This document shows positions 32,630-40,441 of a DNA stretch of 64,000 bases, piece after piece. Source of the stretch: Clostridia bacterium (GTDB lineage: Bacteria > Bacillota > Clostridia > Oscillospirales > CAG-272); contig JAGATA010000044.1 of the NCBI GenBank assembly GCA_017621475.1, positions 1-64,000 of the forward strand. Direction: 5' to 3'. A program made the position numbers and the translations under genes. The notes below the pieces were generated by a model. It was not told the DNA's origin. It did no database searches and saw only the letters and a program-made list of their open reading frames with translations. The number at the start of each line of letters is the position of its first letter. The stretch's first letter is position 1.

Positions 32630-33043
32630 ATGAACGTTAAAAGAGGAGATATATTCTATGCAGACCTGAGCCCCGTTGTCGGTTCGGAGCAAGGCGGGCT
32701 TCGCCCCGTGCTGATAGTTCAAAACGACGTGGGCAATAAATACAGCCCTACCGTTATCGCCGCCGCGATAACGAGTAAGCAGGACAAAGCAAAACTTCCA
32801 ACGCATATCGATATTTTTGCAGAAGAATTCGGTCTTTCCAAAAACTCCGTGGTACTTCTCGAGCAGATACGCACGCTCGATAAGCGCCGTCTGCGCGAGA
32901 AAATGGGACACCTTGACGAAATACTTATGCAAAAAGTCAACGATGCTATAACAATAAGCTTCGGGCTCTCCACAGAGCAATATGAAAGAGAGGAACTCAG
33001 CGCCGCCGCAGGAACACAGGTCGGCGGCATTGTAACGGCATAA
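32630..33043 (+). CDS. MazF/PemK family endoribonuclease toxin
   Basis: A 137-residue protein with the MazF fold. VKRGDIFYADLSPVVGSEQGG is the first strand and substrate loop (read as RGDIFYADL and GSEQGG), RPVLIVQND holds the conserved arginine-proline, and LLEQIRTLDK near residue 82 carries the catalytic threonine region. The toxin would cut mRNA at short motifs. The extra 20 residues at the C-terminus exceed the usual EndoA length of about 116. The expected antitoxin gene directly upstream is missing; bases 32371-32629 contain no small open frame with ribosome site. So it is a solo toxin here. Confidence 0.88.
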   Translation: MNVKRGDIFYADLSPVVGSEQGGLRPVLIVQNDVGNKYSPTVIAAAITSKQDKAKLPTHIDIFAEEFGLSKNSVVLLEQIRTLDKRRLREKMGHLDEILMQKVNDAITISFGLSTEQYEREELSAAAGTQVGGIVTA

Positions 33044-33112
33044 GCCTTCCCTCTATAAATTGCGGCTTTTTAATAAATTTTACTTTTGTAAGATAAAATT
33101 TACAATTATCTA

Positions 33113-33141
33113 TTGAAATAAGGGTAAATAAACGATATAAT
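33113..33141 (+). promoter_or_regulatory. promoter of yajC
   Basis: TTGAAA and TATAAT with a 17-bp spacer, 32 bp before the yajC start. Confidence 0.75.
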
Positions 33142-33172
33142 ATAATAAAAAATATTATAATCGAGGTATCTA

Positions 33173-33628
33173 ATGAACTCTATCCTTATGTTTTTGGATC
33201 AGGCTGCCACAACGGGCGATGCAGGCACTGCAAGCACCGGCGGCAATCTGCTCTTTACAATCCTTCCTTTCGCTCTCGTTATCATCGTGTTCTACTTCTT
33301 CTTGATCCGCCCCCAGAAAAAGCAGGAAAAAGAAGCAGCTCAGATGCGCGACAGTCTTCAGGTTGGCGATGAAGTTACAACCATCGGCGGTATCATCGGC
33401 CGTGTTGTAAGCATCAAAGATGAAACATTTACTCTTGAAACAAGCCGCGACAGAACAAAGATGCGTTTCCTTCGCTCCGCTATCAAGAGCGTTGATGTAA
33501 AAGTTGCAGATCTTCGCGCAGCAGAAGCCGCAGCAAACGAAGAAAAACCCGCTGAAGCTCCCGCTTCCGAAGAAAAAACTGCCGAAGAAGGCAAAAAAGC
33601 TAAAAAATCCAAAAAAGACGCTGAATAA
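33173..33628 (+). CDS. yajC: preprotein translocase accessory subunit YajC
   Basis: A 151-residue protein: one membrane helix near residues 27-45 (LPFALVIIVFYFFLIRPQKK), then the YajC domain with SLQVGDEVTTIGGIIGRVV. It associates with SecDF beside SecYEG. The last 40 residues are a low-complexity Ala/Glu/Lys tail (AEAPASEEK, GKKAKKSKK), longer than usual for the family of about 100. It stands alone with its own promoter and terminator; secDF are not in the window. Confidence 0.9.
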   Translation: MNSILMFLDQAATTGDAGTASTGGNLLFTILPFALVIIVFYFFLIRPQKKQEKEAAQMRDSLQVGDEVTTIGGIIGRVVSIKDETFTLETSRDRTKMRFLRSAIKSVDVKVADLRAAEAAANEEKPAEAPASEEKTAEEGKKAKKSKKDAE

Positions 33629-33634
33629 GCTTTT

Positions 33635-33663
33635 AAAACCGTGGAGGAACATTCCACGGTTTT
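33635..33663 (+). terminator. intrinsic terminator after yajC
   Basis: AAAACCGTGGA pairs with TCCACGGTTTT over a 7-nt loop, with more T residues following. Confidence 0.9.
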
Positions 33664-33829
33664 TATTTGTGCAGGAAATTGCGTAAAACAGATCTCACCG
33701 TTTTGCTTTTGTCATATAAATGAGAAACTGCAATAGGCGAGCGAGCGGAGGCGGCCACTACCCACTTTCTTGTAATAATCCCGCCCTTTTGCGCATATGA
33801 TTTAGCAAAACAAAGGGAGGTTTATTTTT

Positions 33830-34255
33830 ATGAACAAAACAATAGGTGCAAAACAAAACGAAGAAAAAAATCTTTTTTTATGCGCTCTGAAAGGACTTGC
33901 CGTAGCTTCGGTAACCGCGCTTATTTTGGCAGTGGTTTCCTGCATCGTTTGCGTCTGCCTTGAAGATCCCGATAAATACATAAAGGTCTTTGCGCTCGTC
34001 TGCCTTTTTGCCGCAGCAGGAGCAGGAGGTCACATCACAGCACGCGCAAAAGGAAAAACGGCGTTTCTTTGCGGAAGCGTTGTGGGGATTATGATGATAG
34101 GGCTTATAACGCTTCTCTGCTTTGCGATGTCCCTGCCGATAAATATGTCTCTTTTTGCAATTTGTGTACCGACGGTACTTGTAACAGCCGTTTTGGGCGC
34201 TGTTACCGGTGTGGGCAAGCAAAAAAAGACAAAGAAGAAAAAGAAAAAATTTTAA
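33830..34255 (+). CDS. TIGR04086 family membrane protein (YrzE-like)
   Basis: A 141-residue protein with four predicted membrane segments (residues 20-42, 51-70, 78-100, 108-130) and a very basic Lys tail. The arrangement, with glycine-rich helix 2 (AAAGAGGHITARAKG), matches TIGR04086, which is often placed near yajC/secDF genes in Firmicutes. The role is unknown. A strong AAAGGGAGG ribosome site precedes the ATG. Confidence 0.7.
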   Translation: MNKTIGAKQNEEKNLFLCALKGLAVASVTALILAVVSCIVCVCLEDPDKYIKVFALVCLFAAAGAGGHITARAKGKTAFLCGSVVGIMMIGLITLLCFAMSLPINMSLFAICVPTVLVTAVLGAVTGVGKQKKTKKKKKKF

Positions 34256-34259
34256 TTTC

Positions 34260-34279
34260 AAGACCGCGCACGCGGTCTT
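34260..34279 (+). terminator. intrinsic terminator
   Basis: AAGACCGCG pairs with CGCGGTCTT across 2 nt and is followed by TTTCTTTTTTT. Confidence 0.8.
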
Positions 34280-34373
34280 TTCTTTTTTTGAATATAAAAA
34301 CTTCTCTTTATATCATTGTGCAAACGGAATTTTTATGTTATTATATTTATATAAACTAAAATGGGAGAATTTT

Positions 34374-34892
34374 ATGAAAAATTATTTCGTGCCGGACTAT
34401 ATGTTCACGGGTTTTTGGGAAATCACCCCCGAATTTATAAAATCGCTCGGCGTTCGCGCCATAGTGCTTGATATAGATAATACTCTTGTGACCTACGGTA
34501 TGGCAGAGCCTACGGAAGAAGTTATCCGTTGGGTGCGCGGTATGCAGGAAGCAGGACTTCTGCTTTCCATCGCCTCTAACAACCACGCACCGCGCGTTGA
34601 AAAATTTAACGAAAAGCTCGGGCTTTTTACTATGTGTGAAAGCGGTAAACCCTCGCGCAAGGCTGTTAAAAATGCTTGCGCTAAATTCGGCACAAAGCCG
34701 CAAGAATGCGCCGTTATAGGCGACCAGATATTCACGGACGTTCTCTGCGCCTCTCGCGCAGGTGCAGTATCCATCCTTGTAACGCCGCTCCCATATGACG
34801 AAAACCTTTTTTTCCGATTCAAGCGCGTTTGCGAAAAGCCGTTTATCCGCGCATATAAACGCCGTGAAGCAAGAAAAAACAAACGCAAATGA
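34374..34892 (+). CDS. yqeG: YqeG family HAD IIIA-type phosphatase
   Basis: A 172-residue HAD hydrolase. DIDNTLV near residue 33 is motif I with the nucleophile aspartate; SIASNN near 67 is motif II; GKPSRKAV near 92 supplies the lysine; GDQIFTDV near 119 is motif III. YqeG is usual in Firmicutes and related to mitochondrial phosphatidylglycerophosphate phosphatase, a possible role in cardiolipin and PG synthesis. GGGAG lies before the ATG at 34374. It is followed by the YhaN-like gene after 16 bp and may be co-transcribed. Confidence 0.9.
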   Translation: MKNYFVPDYMFTGFWEITPEFIKSLGVRAIVLDIDNTLVTYGMAEPTEEVIRWVRGMQEAGLLLSIASNNHAPRVEKFNEKLGLFTMCESGKPSRKAVKNACAKFGTKPQECAVIGDQIFTDVLCASRAGAVSILVTPLPYDENLFFRFKRVCEKPFIRAYKRREARKNKRK

Positions 34893-34908
34893 TCCAAGAG
34901 GATAAATA

Positions 34909-37173
34909 ATGATAATAGAAAACATAAACATCATAAACTTCGGCAAACTTTCCGATTTTCAGCTCGATCTTACCGAGGGAGTAAATATTATCGAAGGAAA
35001 AAACGAATCCGGCAAATCCACCATATGCTCGTTTATTAAATTCGTGATGTATGGGCTTCCCTCAAAAGCAGAAGAGCGTGAGCACGCCATAAGCTGGAAA
35101 AGCGGAAACTGCGCAGGCTCCCTCACCGTGCGCGAGGGTGAGCGCACATATCGCATAGAGCGCGAAGCCGTTGCCGTCAAAAACTCCGAAGGAAAGATCA
35201 CATATCGCGAACGAACCGCCGTTTACGACGGTGAAACCGGAAAGCAAGCATTTAAATCCACCGCGCCCGGCGAGGTCTTTTTCGGAATACCGCGCGCCGT
35301 TTTCGAAAGTACAGCTTTCGTAGGACAGCTTGAAGGCTCCAAGGTCGGCGGAAAGACCCTTTCCGAAGCGGCGGAAAACATTCTTTTCTCTGCTGATGAA
35401 AGCGTAAACACAAAAAAAGCCATCAAAAAGCTCGATGAAGCGCGCGTTTACCTCTACCACAAGAACAAACGCGGCGGAAAAATATACGATTACGTAAATG
35501 AGCGCACCATCCTTGCCGAATCCCTCGACGAAGCACAGCGCAACAGCGCACAAATAATAAATTTGGAAGGCTCCGCACGCGCTATCTCCGAAGCAAGAGT
35601 AACGGCAAAACAAAGACTCTCCTCCGTAAACGATGAGCTTGCCCTTTACGAGCGTTACGGAATAAAGAAAAACTGTTTAAAACTTCTTGAAGAAAAGAAG
35701 AAAAGCGAAAACGCCGCCCAAAGGCTTCACGAGCTTATGACGCACGACCGCTACGGTGAAAGCGATATGACGGACGAGCGTTTTATCGAGCTTATGGAAA
35801 GCGAAAAATTTGAGCTTGCAACCCTTGAACGCGATTTTGCAAACGCAGAGGATTCTCTTGACGGTATCACCAAGAAGCTTGAAAAAATGAACGCCAAGCT
35901 CAATAATTTTCAGCACCTCGGTGAAAACGAAACTAGGGACGATCTTATTGAAAATGCGCAAAATGCAAGAAAAAGCAAAAATCTGCTGCTTAAAATATGT
36001 GCGCTCCTCGGCGTTTTTGGTGTTGCACTCGTTATAAGCGCGCTCGCGCTTCCCTTGCTTGCCGTATTTGGCTTGATAGGGATAATAGGGGCGGGAGTTT
36101 TGTTTGCAATATGTGCGCGCAAAGGCAAAACGGAAGCAAGCATTTACCGCCGCTTCGGTTGCTCCACACGCGCGGAATTTGAAGAACTGCTCGTTGCGGC
36201 GCAGAATGACAAAGTTGCCATTGCCCTTATAGAAGACTCCAAAGCGGAAGCGCTTCGCAAAAAAGAAGATACGGAAGAAACGCTTGAAACGCGCAAAGCA
36301 CGCATATGCGCCATCCTTGCGGATTCCAAATTTGATATAACGGGAAATATCCACATGGATATGGATAATGCCGTAGCACTTGCAAAAAGCTCGCTTGAAA
36401 ATATGCGCTCCATCGCGCAGGAGAAAAGCACAGCAGACGCAAAGATGCAAGATATAGCCGCCATCCTTTCCGCTTTCCATGATGAGGAGAAAGAACGCGC
36501 CATAACCGAAAACTTCAATGAAGAAGCTATGGAAAACTTCGATTTTGCAACGAAAAAGAGAGAACGCGATTTTCTCGTTCTCTCCATAAATTCTCAAACG
36601 GAAAAGCTTCACGATATAGAATGTGAGCTTGCTTCTCTTTCCTCTGTTCACGCGCGCCCCGCGGAAATAGCGCAGAGCATTTCCGCGCTCGATGGAAAAA
36701 TAGAAAGCCTTACGGAAAAATTTGAAGCGTATATGCTCGCCATAGAAGCAATAGAAGCGGCAAGCGGCAAGCTTCGCGATGCCGTTTCCCCCAAGATTGC
36801 AAAAACGTCAAGCAAGATGCTTGCAGGTCTTTCCGGCGGAAAATACCGCGTTGTTTTTATGGATTCCGACTTCGGGATGAGCTATTCCGACGGCGGCATC
36901 ACACGCGATGTCTCTTCCCTTTCCGCAGGCACTTCCGATATAGCGTACATAAGCCTTCGCTTGGCGCTTATCGATACGCTTTGCAAGGAGTTTATGCCGC
37001 CTCTTGTTTTTGACGAAAGCTTTGCCCGCCTTGACAGCGAAAGGCTCGCCCTTGCGCTCTCTCTTATCAACACAACGCTTAGAAAGAACACACAGGCAAT
37101 AATATTCACCTGCCACGAAAGAGAGAAAGCTATCGCGAAAAACGTCATTAAAGCAAACACATTGTCAATTTAA
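34909..37173 (+). CDS. YhaN-like AAA ATPase with mid-protein membrane hairpin
   Basis: A 754-residue SMC/Rad50-like protein. NIIEGKNESGKSTICSFIKF near residue 26 is the Walker A, LVFDESFARLD near 700 the Walker B/D-loop, and SLSAGTSDIAYISLRLAL near 670 the signature motif. Between the halves run coiled coils interrupted near residues 363-404 by two hydrophobic helices (ICALLGVFGVALVISALAL and LLAVFGLIGIIGAGVLFAIC). B. subtilis YhaN has the same plan and works with YhaO nuclease. No nuclease partner follows. Membrane tethering of a DNA-repair or structure-checking ATPase is inferred. Confidence 0.8.
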   Translation: MIIENINIINFGKLSDFQLDLTEGVNIIEGKNESGKSTICSFIKFVMYGLPSKAEEREHAISWKSGNCAGSLTVREGERTYRIEREAVAVKNSEGKITYRERTAVYDGETGKQAFKSTAPGEVFFGIPRAVFESTAFVGQLEGSKVGGKTLSEAAENILFSADESVNTKKAIKKLDEARVYLYHKNKRGGKIYDYVNERTILAESLDEAQRNSAQIINLEGSARAISEARVTAKQRLSSVNDELALYERYGIKKNCLKLLEEKKKSENAAQRLHELMTHDRYGESDMTDERFIELMESEKFELATLERDFANAEDSLDGITKKLEKMNAKLNNFQHLGENETRDDLIENAQNARKSKNLLLKICALLGVFGVALVISALALPLLAVFGLIGIIGAGVLFAICARKGKTEASIYRRFGCSTRAEFEELLVAAQNDKVAIALIEDSKAEALRKKEDTEETLETRKARICAILADSKFDITGNIHMDMDNAVALAKSSLENMRSIAQEKSTADAKMQDIAAILSAFHDEEKERAITENFNEEAMENFDFATKKRERDFLVLSINSQTEKLHDIECELASLSSVHARPAEIAQSISALDGKIESLTEKFEAYMLAIEAIEAASGKLRDAVSPKIAKTSSKMLAGLSGGKYRVVFMDSDFGMSYSDGGITRDVSSLSAGTSDIAYISLRLALIDTLCKEFMPPLVFDESFARLDSERLALALSLINTTLRKNTQAIIFTCHEREKAIAKNVIKANTLSI

Positions 37174-37305
37174 ACGGCAAAACTTAATATTTTTTGAATT
37201 TTGTGTGAAATATTAACAAAAGGTCTTTATTTTTCATAAGATTTGTGCTATAATATGGATGTAGAGGAAATATCCCCTGCAATACTCAAGAAAGGCGAAA
37301 AAACT

Positions 37306-37839
37306 ATGAAAATCAAATTTTTGTTAAGACACGTAGCTATTGACGACAAGACAAAGGCGATCATCGAAAAGAAGATCGCGAAGCTTGACAAATTCTTCGA
37401 AAGCGACCAGGAAGCGCTCGTTACTCTTCGCAAAGCCGGAGATACGGAGATCCTTGAACTTACGATCCATTCCGTAGGAATGATTTTCAGAAGCGAGGTT
37501 AAGAGCGAAAGCTTCCTGCACGCTATTGACATCGCGGTTGACATTATCGAACGCCAGATCCGCAAAAACAAAACAAGGCTTGCGCGTAAGCTCCGCTCCA
37601 CAGCATTTGATAAAACAGCGGCTTCCAATGAAATCGCAGAACCCGTTGAAGAAGAACAGCACGGCGATATCCGCGTAAAAGAATTCGCCCTCAAGCCGAT
37701 GCCCGTTGAAGAAGCAATACTTCAAATGAATCTGCTCGGTCACTATTTCTTCGTTTTTGAGGATCAGGCAACAAGCAAGATCTGCGTAACATACAAACGT
37801 GATGACGGCGAATATGGTCTTATCGTTACAAATAAATAA
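37306..37839 (+). CDS. hpf: long-form ribosome hibernation promoting factor
   Basis: A 177-residue protein. Residues 1-95 are the sigma-54 modulation/S30AE domain that binds the 30S decoding site; residues 120-177 (VKEFALKPMPVEEAILQMNLLGHYFFVF) are the long-form C-terminal domain that pairs two ribosomes into 100S dimers (key part KPMPVEEAILQM). It stores ribosomes in stationary phase. AAGAAAGGC precedes the ATG at 37306; TATAAT near 37251 suggests a promoter shortly before. Confidence 0.93.
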   Translation: MKIKFLLRHVAIDDKTKAIIEKKIAKLDKFFESDQEALVTLRKAGDTEILELTIHSVGMIFRSEVKSESFLHAIDIAVDIIERQIRKNKTRLARKLRSTAFDKTAASNEIAEPVEEEQHGDIRVKEFALKPMPVEEAILQMNLLGHYFFVFEDQATSKICVTYKRDDGEYGLIVTNK

Positions 37840-37860
37840 GCAATACTCCTTTTTTTCATA

Positions 37861-38024
37861 AAACTCCTTATAATTTATTACAAAAAGGGCGTACCGCAAC
37901 AATTGACCGCGCCAAAGCGCTGAGATATGAAACAAACCGGGAGACTTATGGGTTGAATGCTGAACTGTATGTACAAGCGGAAGAAGATAATCCTCCCAAA
38001 CAGGTAGAAGTGCCGTTCCGTTAA
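37861..38024 (+). pseudogene. C-terminal fragment of an unrecognised gene
   Basis: An open frame without a start runs to the stop at 38022-38024 and reads RAKALRYETNRETYGLNAEL and then EEDNPPKQVEVPFR. It has natural amino-acid composition, unlike the AT-rich neighbourhood, so it is probably the end of a gene lost by deletion. I do not recognise the family. The gap 37840-38593 otherwise holds two hairpins and a methyltransferase relic. Confidence 0.4.
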
Positions 38025-38154
38025 GAAAAATGACAATAGATAACACCAACAAAAAACGTATTCATTGGTATATGAGAAAGGGGAAAATATGGGGTATACA
38101 CATTACCAAGAAGAAATATAGACATATTAGTCTGATAAATTAGGTACATATGAA

Positions 38155-38197
38155 AAGCCGACTTTATTTCACCGTATCGGTGCAATAAAGTCGGCTT
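38155..38197 (+). terminator. large double hairpin, terminator-like
   Basis: AAGCCGACTTTATT pairs perfectly with AATAAAGTCGGCTT, and inside it CACCG pairs with CGGTG. On the plus strand only a short GATTT follows, so it may be a boundary element rather than a strong terminator. Confidence 0.6.
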
Positions 38198-38261
38198 GAT
38201 TTCTGCCTATGTAATTTTGCTATTGACTTTTTGATGTTGTGATATAATGTTTTCTATTTTA

Positions 38262-38416
38262 TTAACCTTGAATATGCAGAAAATATCTATAAACGTCTTC
38301 CAATTCAATTACTTGAAAATCCGCCTAAACCGCCTGCCGTGATTTATGATATTGGTGGCGAATATGCGTGGTGACTGACTTCGCTTGGATATGAGGTTCA
38401 TTTGTTTGATTTATGA
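38262..38416 (+). pseudogene. relict SAM-dependent methyltransferase
   Basis: The frame reads KRLPIQLLENPPKPPAVIYD, then IGGEYAW, stop, LTSLGYEVHLFDL, stop. This matches the start of a small class I methyltransferase, where the SAM loop GGGPG-YA-WLA-LGYEVHLFD is expected; part of the glycine loop is deleted and stops interrupt. A stem with AAAAGCGG/CCGCTTTT follows at 38447-38482. Confidence 0.6.
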
Positions 38417-38446
38417 TGTAAGACTTTTGGCATTCGTGATAGCGAG

Positions 38447-38482
38447 AAAAGCGGTTCAAGCCTAAAAACTCGAGCCGCTTTT
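38447..38482. terminator. intrinsic terminator
   Basis: AAAAGCGGTTC pairs with GAGCCGCTTTT (one G-U pair) with T-rich flanks, after the methyltransferase relic. Confidence 0.65.
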
Positions 38483-38593
38483 TATATTTTGCAAATATGC
38501 GCCTTTCAATGCTATATAGTCGGCTAATTTTAATAATTTTATCAAATGCATGACATAAAATTAGCCTCGATCAACTGATCGAGGCTATTGTAT

Positions 38594-40441
38594 TTAAGCG
38601 TTTTTTTCGGTGTAATACTGCGCCTGTGCGTGCCAAAGCTCATGGTATTTGCCTTTTTCATCGGCAATAAGCTCCTCATGCCCGCCTTGCTGAACAATAG
38701 TACCGTGGTCAAAAACGACAATATTGTTGCAAAAACGACACGAAGAAAGACGGTGGCTGATATAAATTGCAGTCTTATTTTCCACAATCTCATTGAACTG
38801 ACTGTAAATTTCCGCTTCTGCAATAGGATCAAGCGCTGCAGTCGGTTCATCGAGAATAATAAATGGCGCATCTTTATAGAGCGCACGTGCAATGGCGACT
38901 TTCTGTGCTTCTCCGCCAGAAATGTCAATACCATCGTTTTCATAATCTCGGTGCAAAGGCGTTTCGATGCCACGTTCCAACTCATGGATGCGTTTGCCAA
39001 GTCCCACACGCTCAAGACAAGAAATAACCTTCTCTCTATCGTAATTCAGCTCTGCCGCCACATTTTCCGCAATACTGAACGAGAAAAGCTTATAATCCTG
39101 GAACACAACAGAGAAAATTTTCATATATTCATCGTATTTATAGCGCGTAATATCAATTCCATTGAGAAGTATTTTCCCCTCAGTAGGATCGTAAAGGCGG
39201 CAAAGGAGCTTAATGAATGTCGTTTTTCCCGAACCGTTCATACCGACAATCGCCATACGATCACCGATCTTGATTTTCATATTCACATGACGAAGCGCCC
39301 AAACATCACTGCGGGGATATTTGAAGCTGACATCACGGAATTCGATTTCATAGTCGATATCGTCACGTTTTTCCACGGAAAGCGTACCGTGATACATATC
39401 GTCGGGAAGATCGAGAAATTCGAAAACACGTTCCATCGTTTCGTTATTTTGCACGAAGAGTCCCCAAATGTCTGCAAGATCGGAAACCGCTGTAATAAAC
39501 TTAGCAACCGTTCCGCGATAGAGAACAAAGTTTCCGATGCCGAAAACACCGATATATGCCTTTGCCGCCACGAAAATAAAGAGAATTGCTGTCATTACAA
39601 AATCCCAAATCATGCGGATCGAACCATACTTGATGCTGTAAGCGCGATCTTTAAATACATACGACGGACGACGCAACTTTTTGTTATATTCGGACATGAT
39701 CTGCTTACGCATATTGAATATCGTAATATCCTCACCAAAGTTCAACAAAAAGCCAAAAAGGCTGTTGCTTTCCGCAAGATCCTCATAAGCTTTTCTTATC
39801 TTTTGCGATTGCGCATTGGTTGTCTTTATGGAAACGATAGTATTGAGAAAAATAAGCGCGATCACAACCAAAATGGAATACGGAGAATTGATGAATGCGA
39901 AAAAACCTTCATATTCCCGGTTTTCCACAATTTTGAACATGGAAACCGTGAGAGAAACAGAAAGAATGATGTTAATTAACGAACGGAATACCTGGCTGAT
40001 TTCCCAAAGAAGCACTTGCATTCCCGCGCCTGTTGCATTTTTCGCCGCGTAAATTTTCTCGCGCAGGATTACAACGTCGGGGTTTTCCAAATGATCATAC
40101 TGCATTTTGTTTTGCGTTTCCATATAAAAATACATGTCGCGCCGCCATGTATCCGAGCCGTAAACATTCGCTCTGCCTTGAATAATGCGTTTCGCAAGGT
40201 TCAAAAGAAAATGTCCGATGACGGAAATACCCGCCAAGAGAAGAAGACGCTTTGCGTCGCGGGAATATGCCAGCTCGTCAATAACAAGCGCCGACATATA
40301 GAGCGAAAAATAGGGAGAAAGCGTTCCCACAATATTCGTAAAAATACTCCAAAAAATCGAACGGCGGTAAATTTTGAAAACAAGTCGATACCCACGAATG
40401 AGCATTTTGATGTTTTCTTTGAATGTACGCTTATTTTTCAT
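38594..40441 (-). CDS. ABC exporter, fused permease-ATPase (second of a pair)
   Basis: A 615-residue half-transporter. Six membrane helices fill residues 20-320, and the ATPase follows: Walker A GMNGSGKTTFIKL near 400, signature DISGGEAQKVA near 505 and Walker B IILDEPTAALDP near 527. It overlaps the end of the partner gene, with AAGGAGG before the ATG at 40441, so the two halves are made together and probably form a heterodimer. The signature of this half begins DISGG, that of the partner ELSGG. The substrate may be a peptide or drug; the adjoining LytTR two-component system points to a peptide or envelope-stress role. Confidence 0.9.
   Translation of the reverse strand: MKNKRTFKENIKMLIRGYRLVFKIYRRSIFWSIFTNIVGTLSPYFSLYMSALVIDELAYSRDAKRLLLLAGISVIGHFLLNLAKRIIQGRANVYGSDTWRRDMYFYMETQNKMQYDHLENPDVVILREKIYAAKNATGAGMQVLLWEISQVFRSLINIILSVSLTVSMFKIVENREYEGFFAFINSPYSILVVIALIFLNTIVSIKTTNAQSQKIRKAYEDLAESNSLFGFLLNFGEDITIFNMRKQIMSEYNKKLRRPSYVFKDRAYSIKYGSIRMIWDFVMTAILFIFVAAKAYIGVFGIGNFVLYRGTVAKFITAVSDLADIWGLFVQNNETMERVFEFLDLPDDMYHGTLSVEKRDDIDYEIEFRDVSFKYPRSDVWALRHVNMKIKIGDRMAIVGMNGSGKTTFIKLLCRLYDPTEGKILLNGIDITRYKYDEYMKIFSVVFQDYKLFSFSIAENVAAELNYDREKVISCLERVGLGKRIHELERGIETPLHRDYENDGIDISGGEAQKVAIARALYKDAPFIILDEPTAALDPIAEAEIYSQFNEIVENKTAIYISHRLSSCRFCNNIVVFDHGTIVQQGGHEELIADEKGKYHELWHAQAQYYTEKNA

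Noticed and set aside
38588..39979. long frame antisense to the ABC exporter gene
   Set aside because: Reverse of a clear ABC half-transporter; composition is implausible for a protein.
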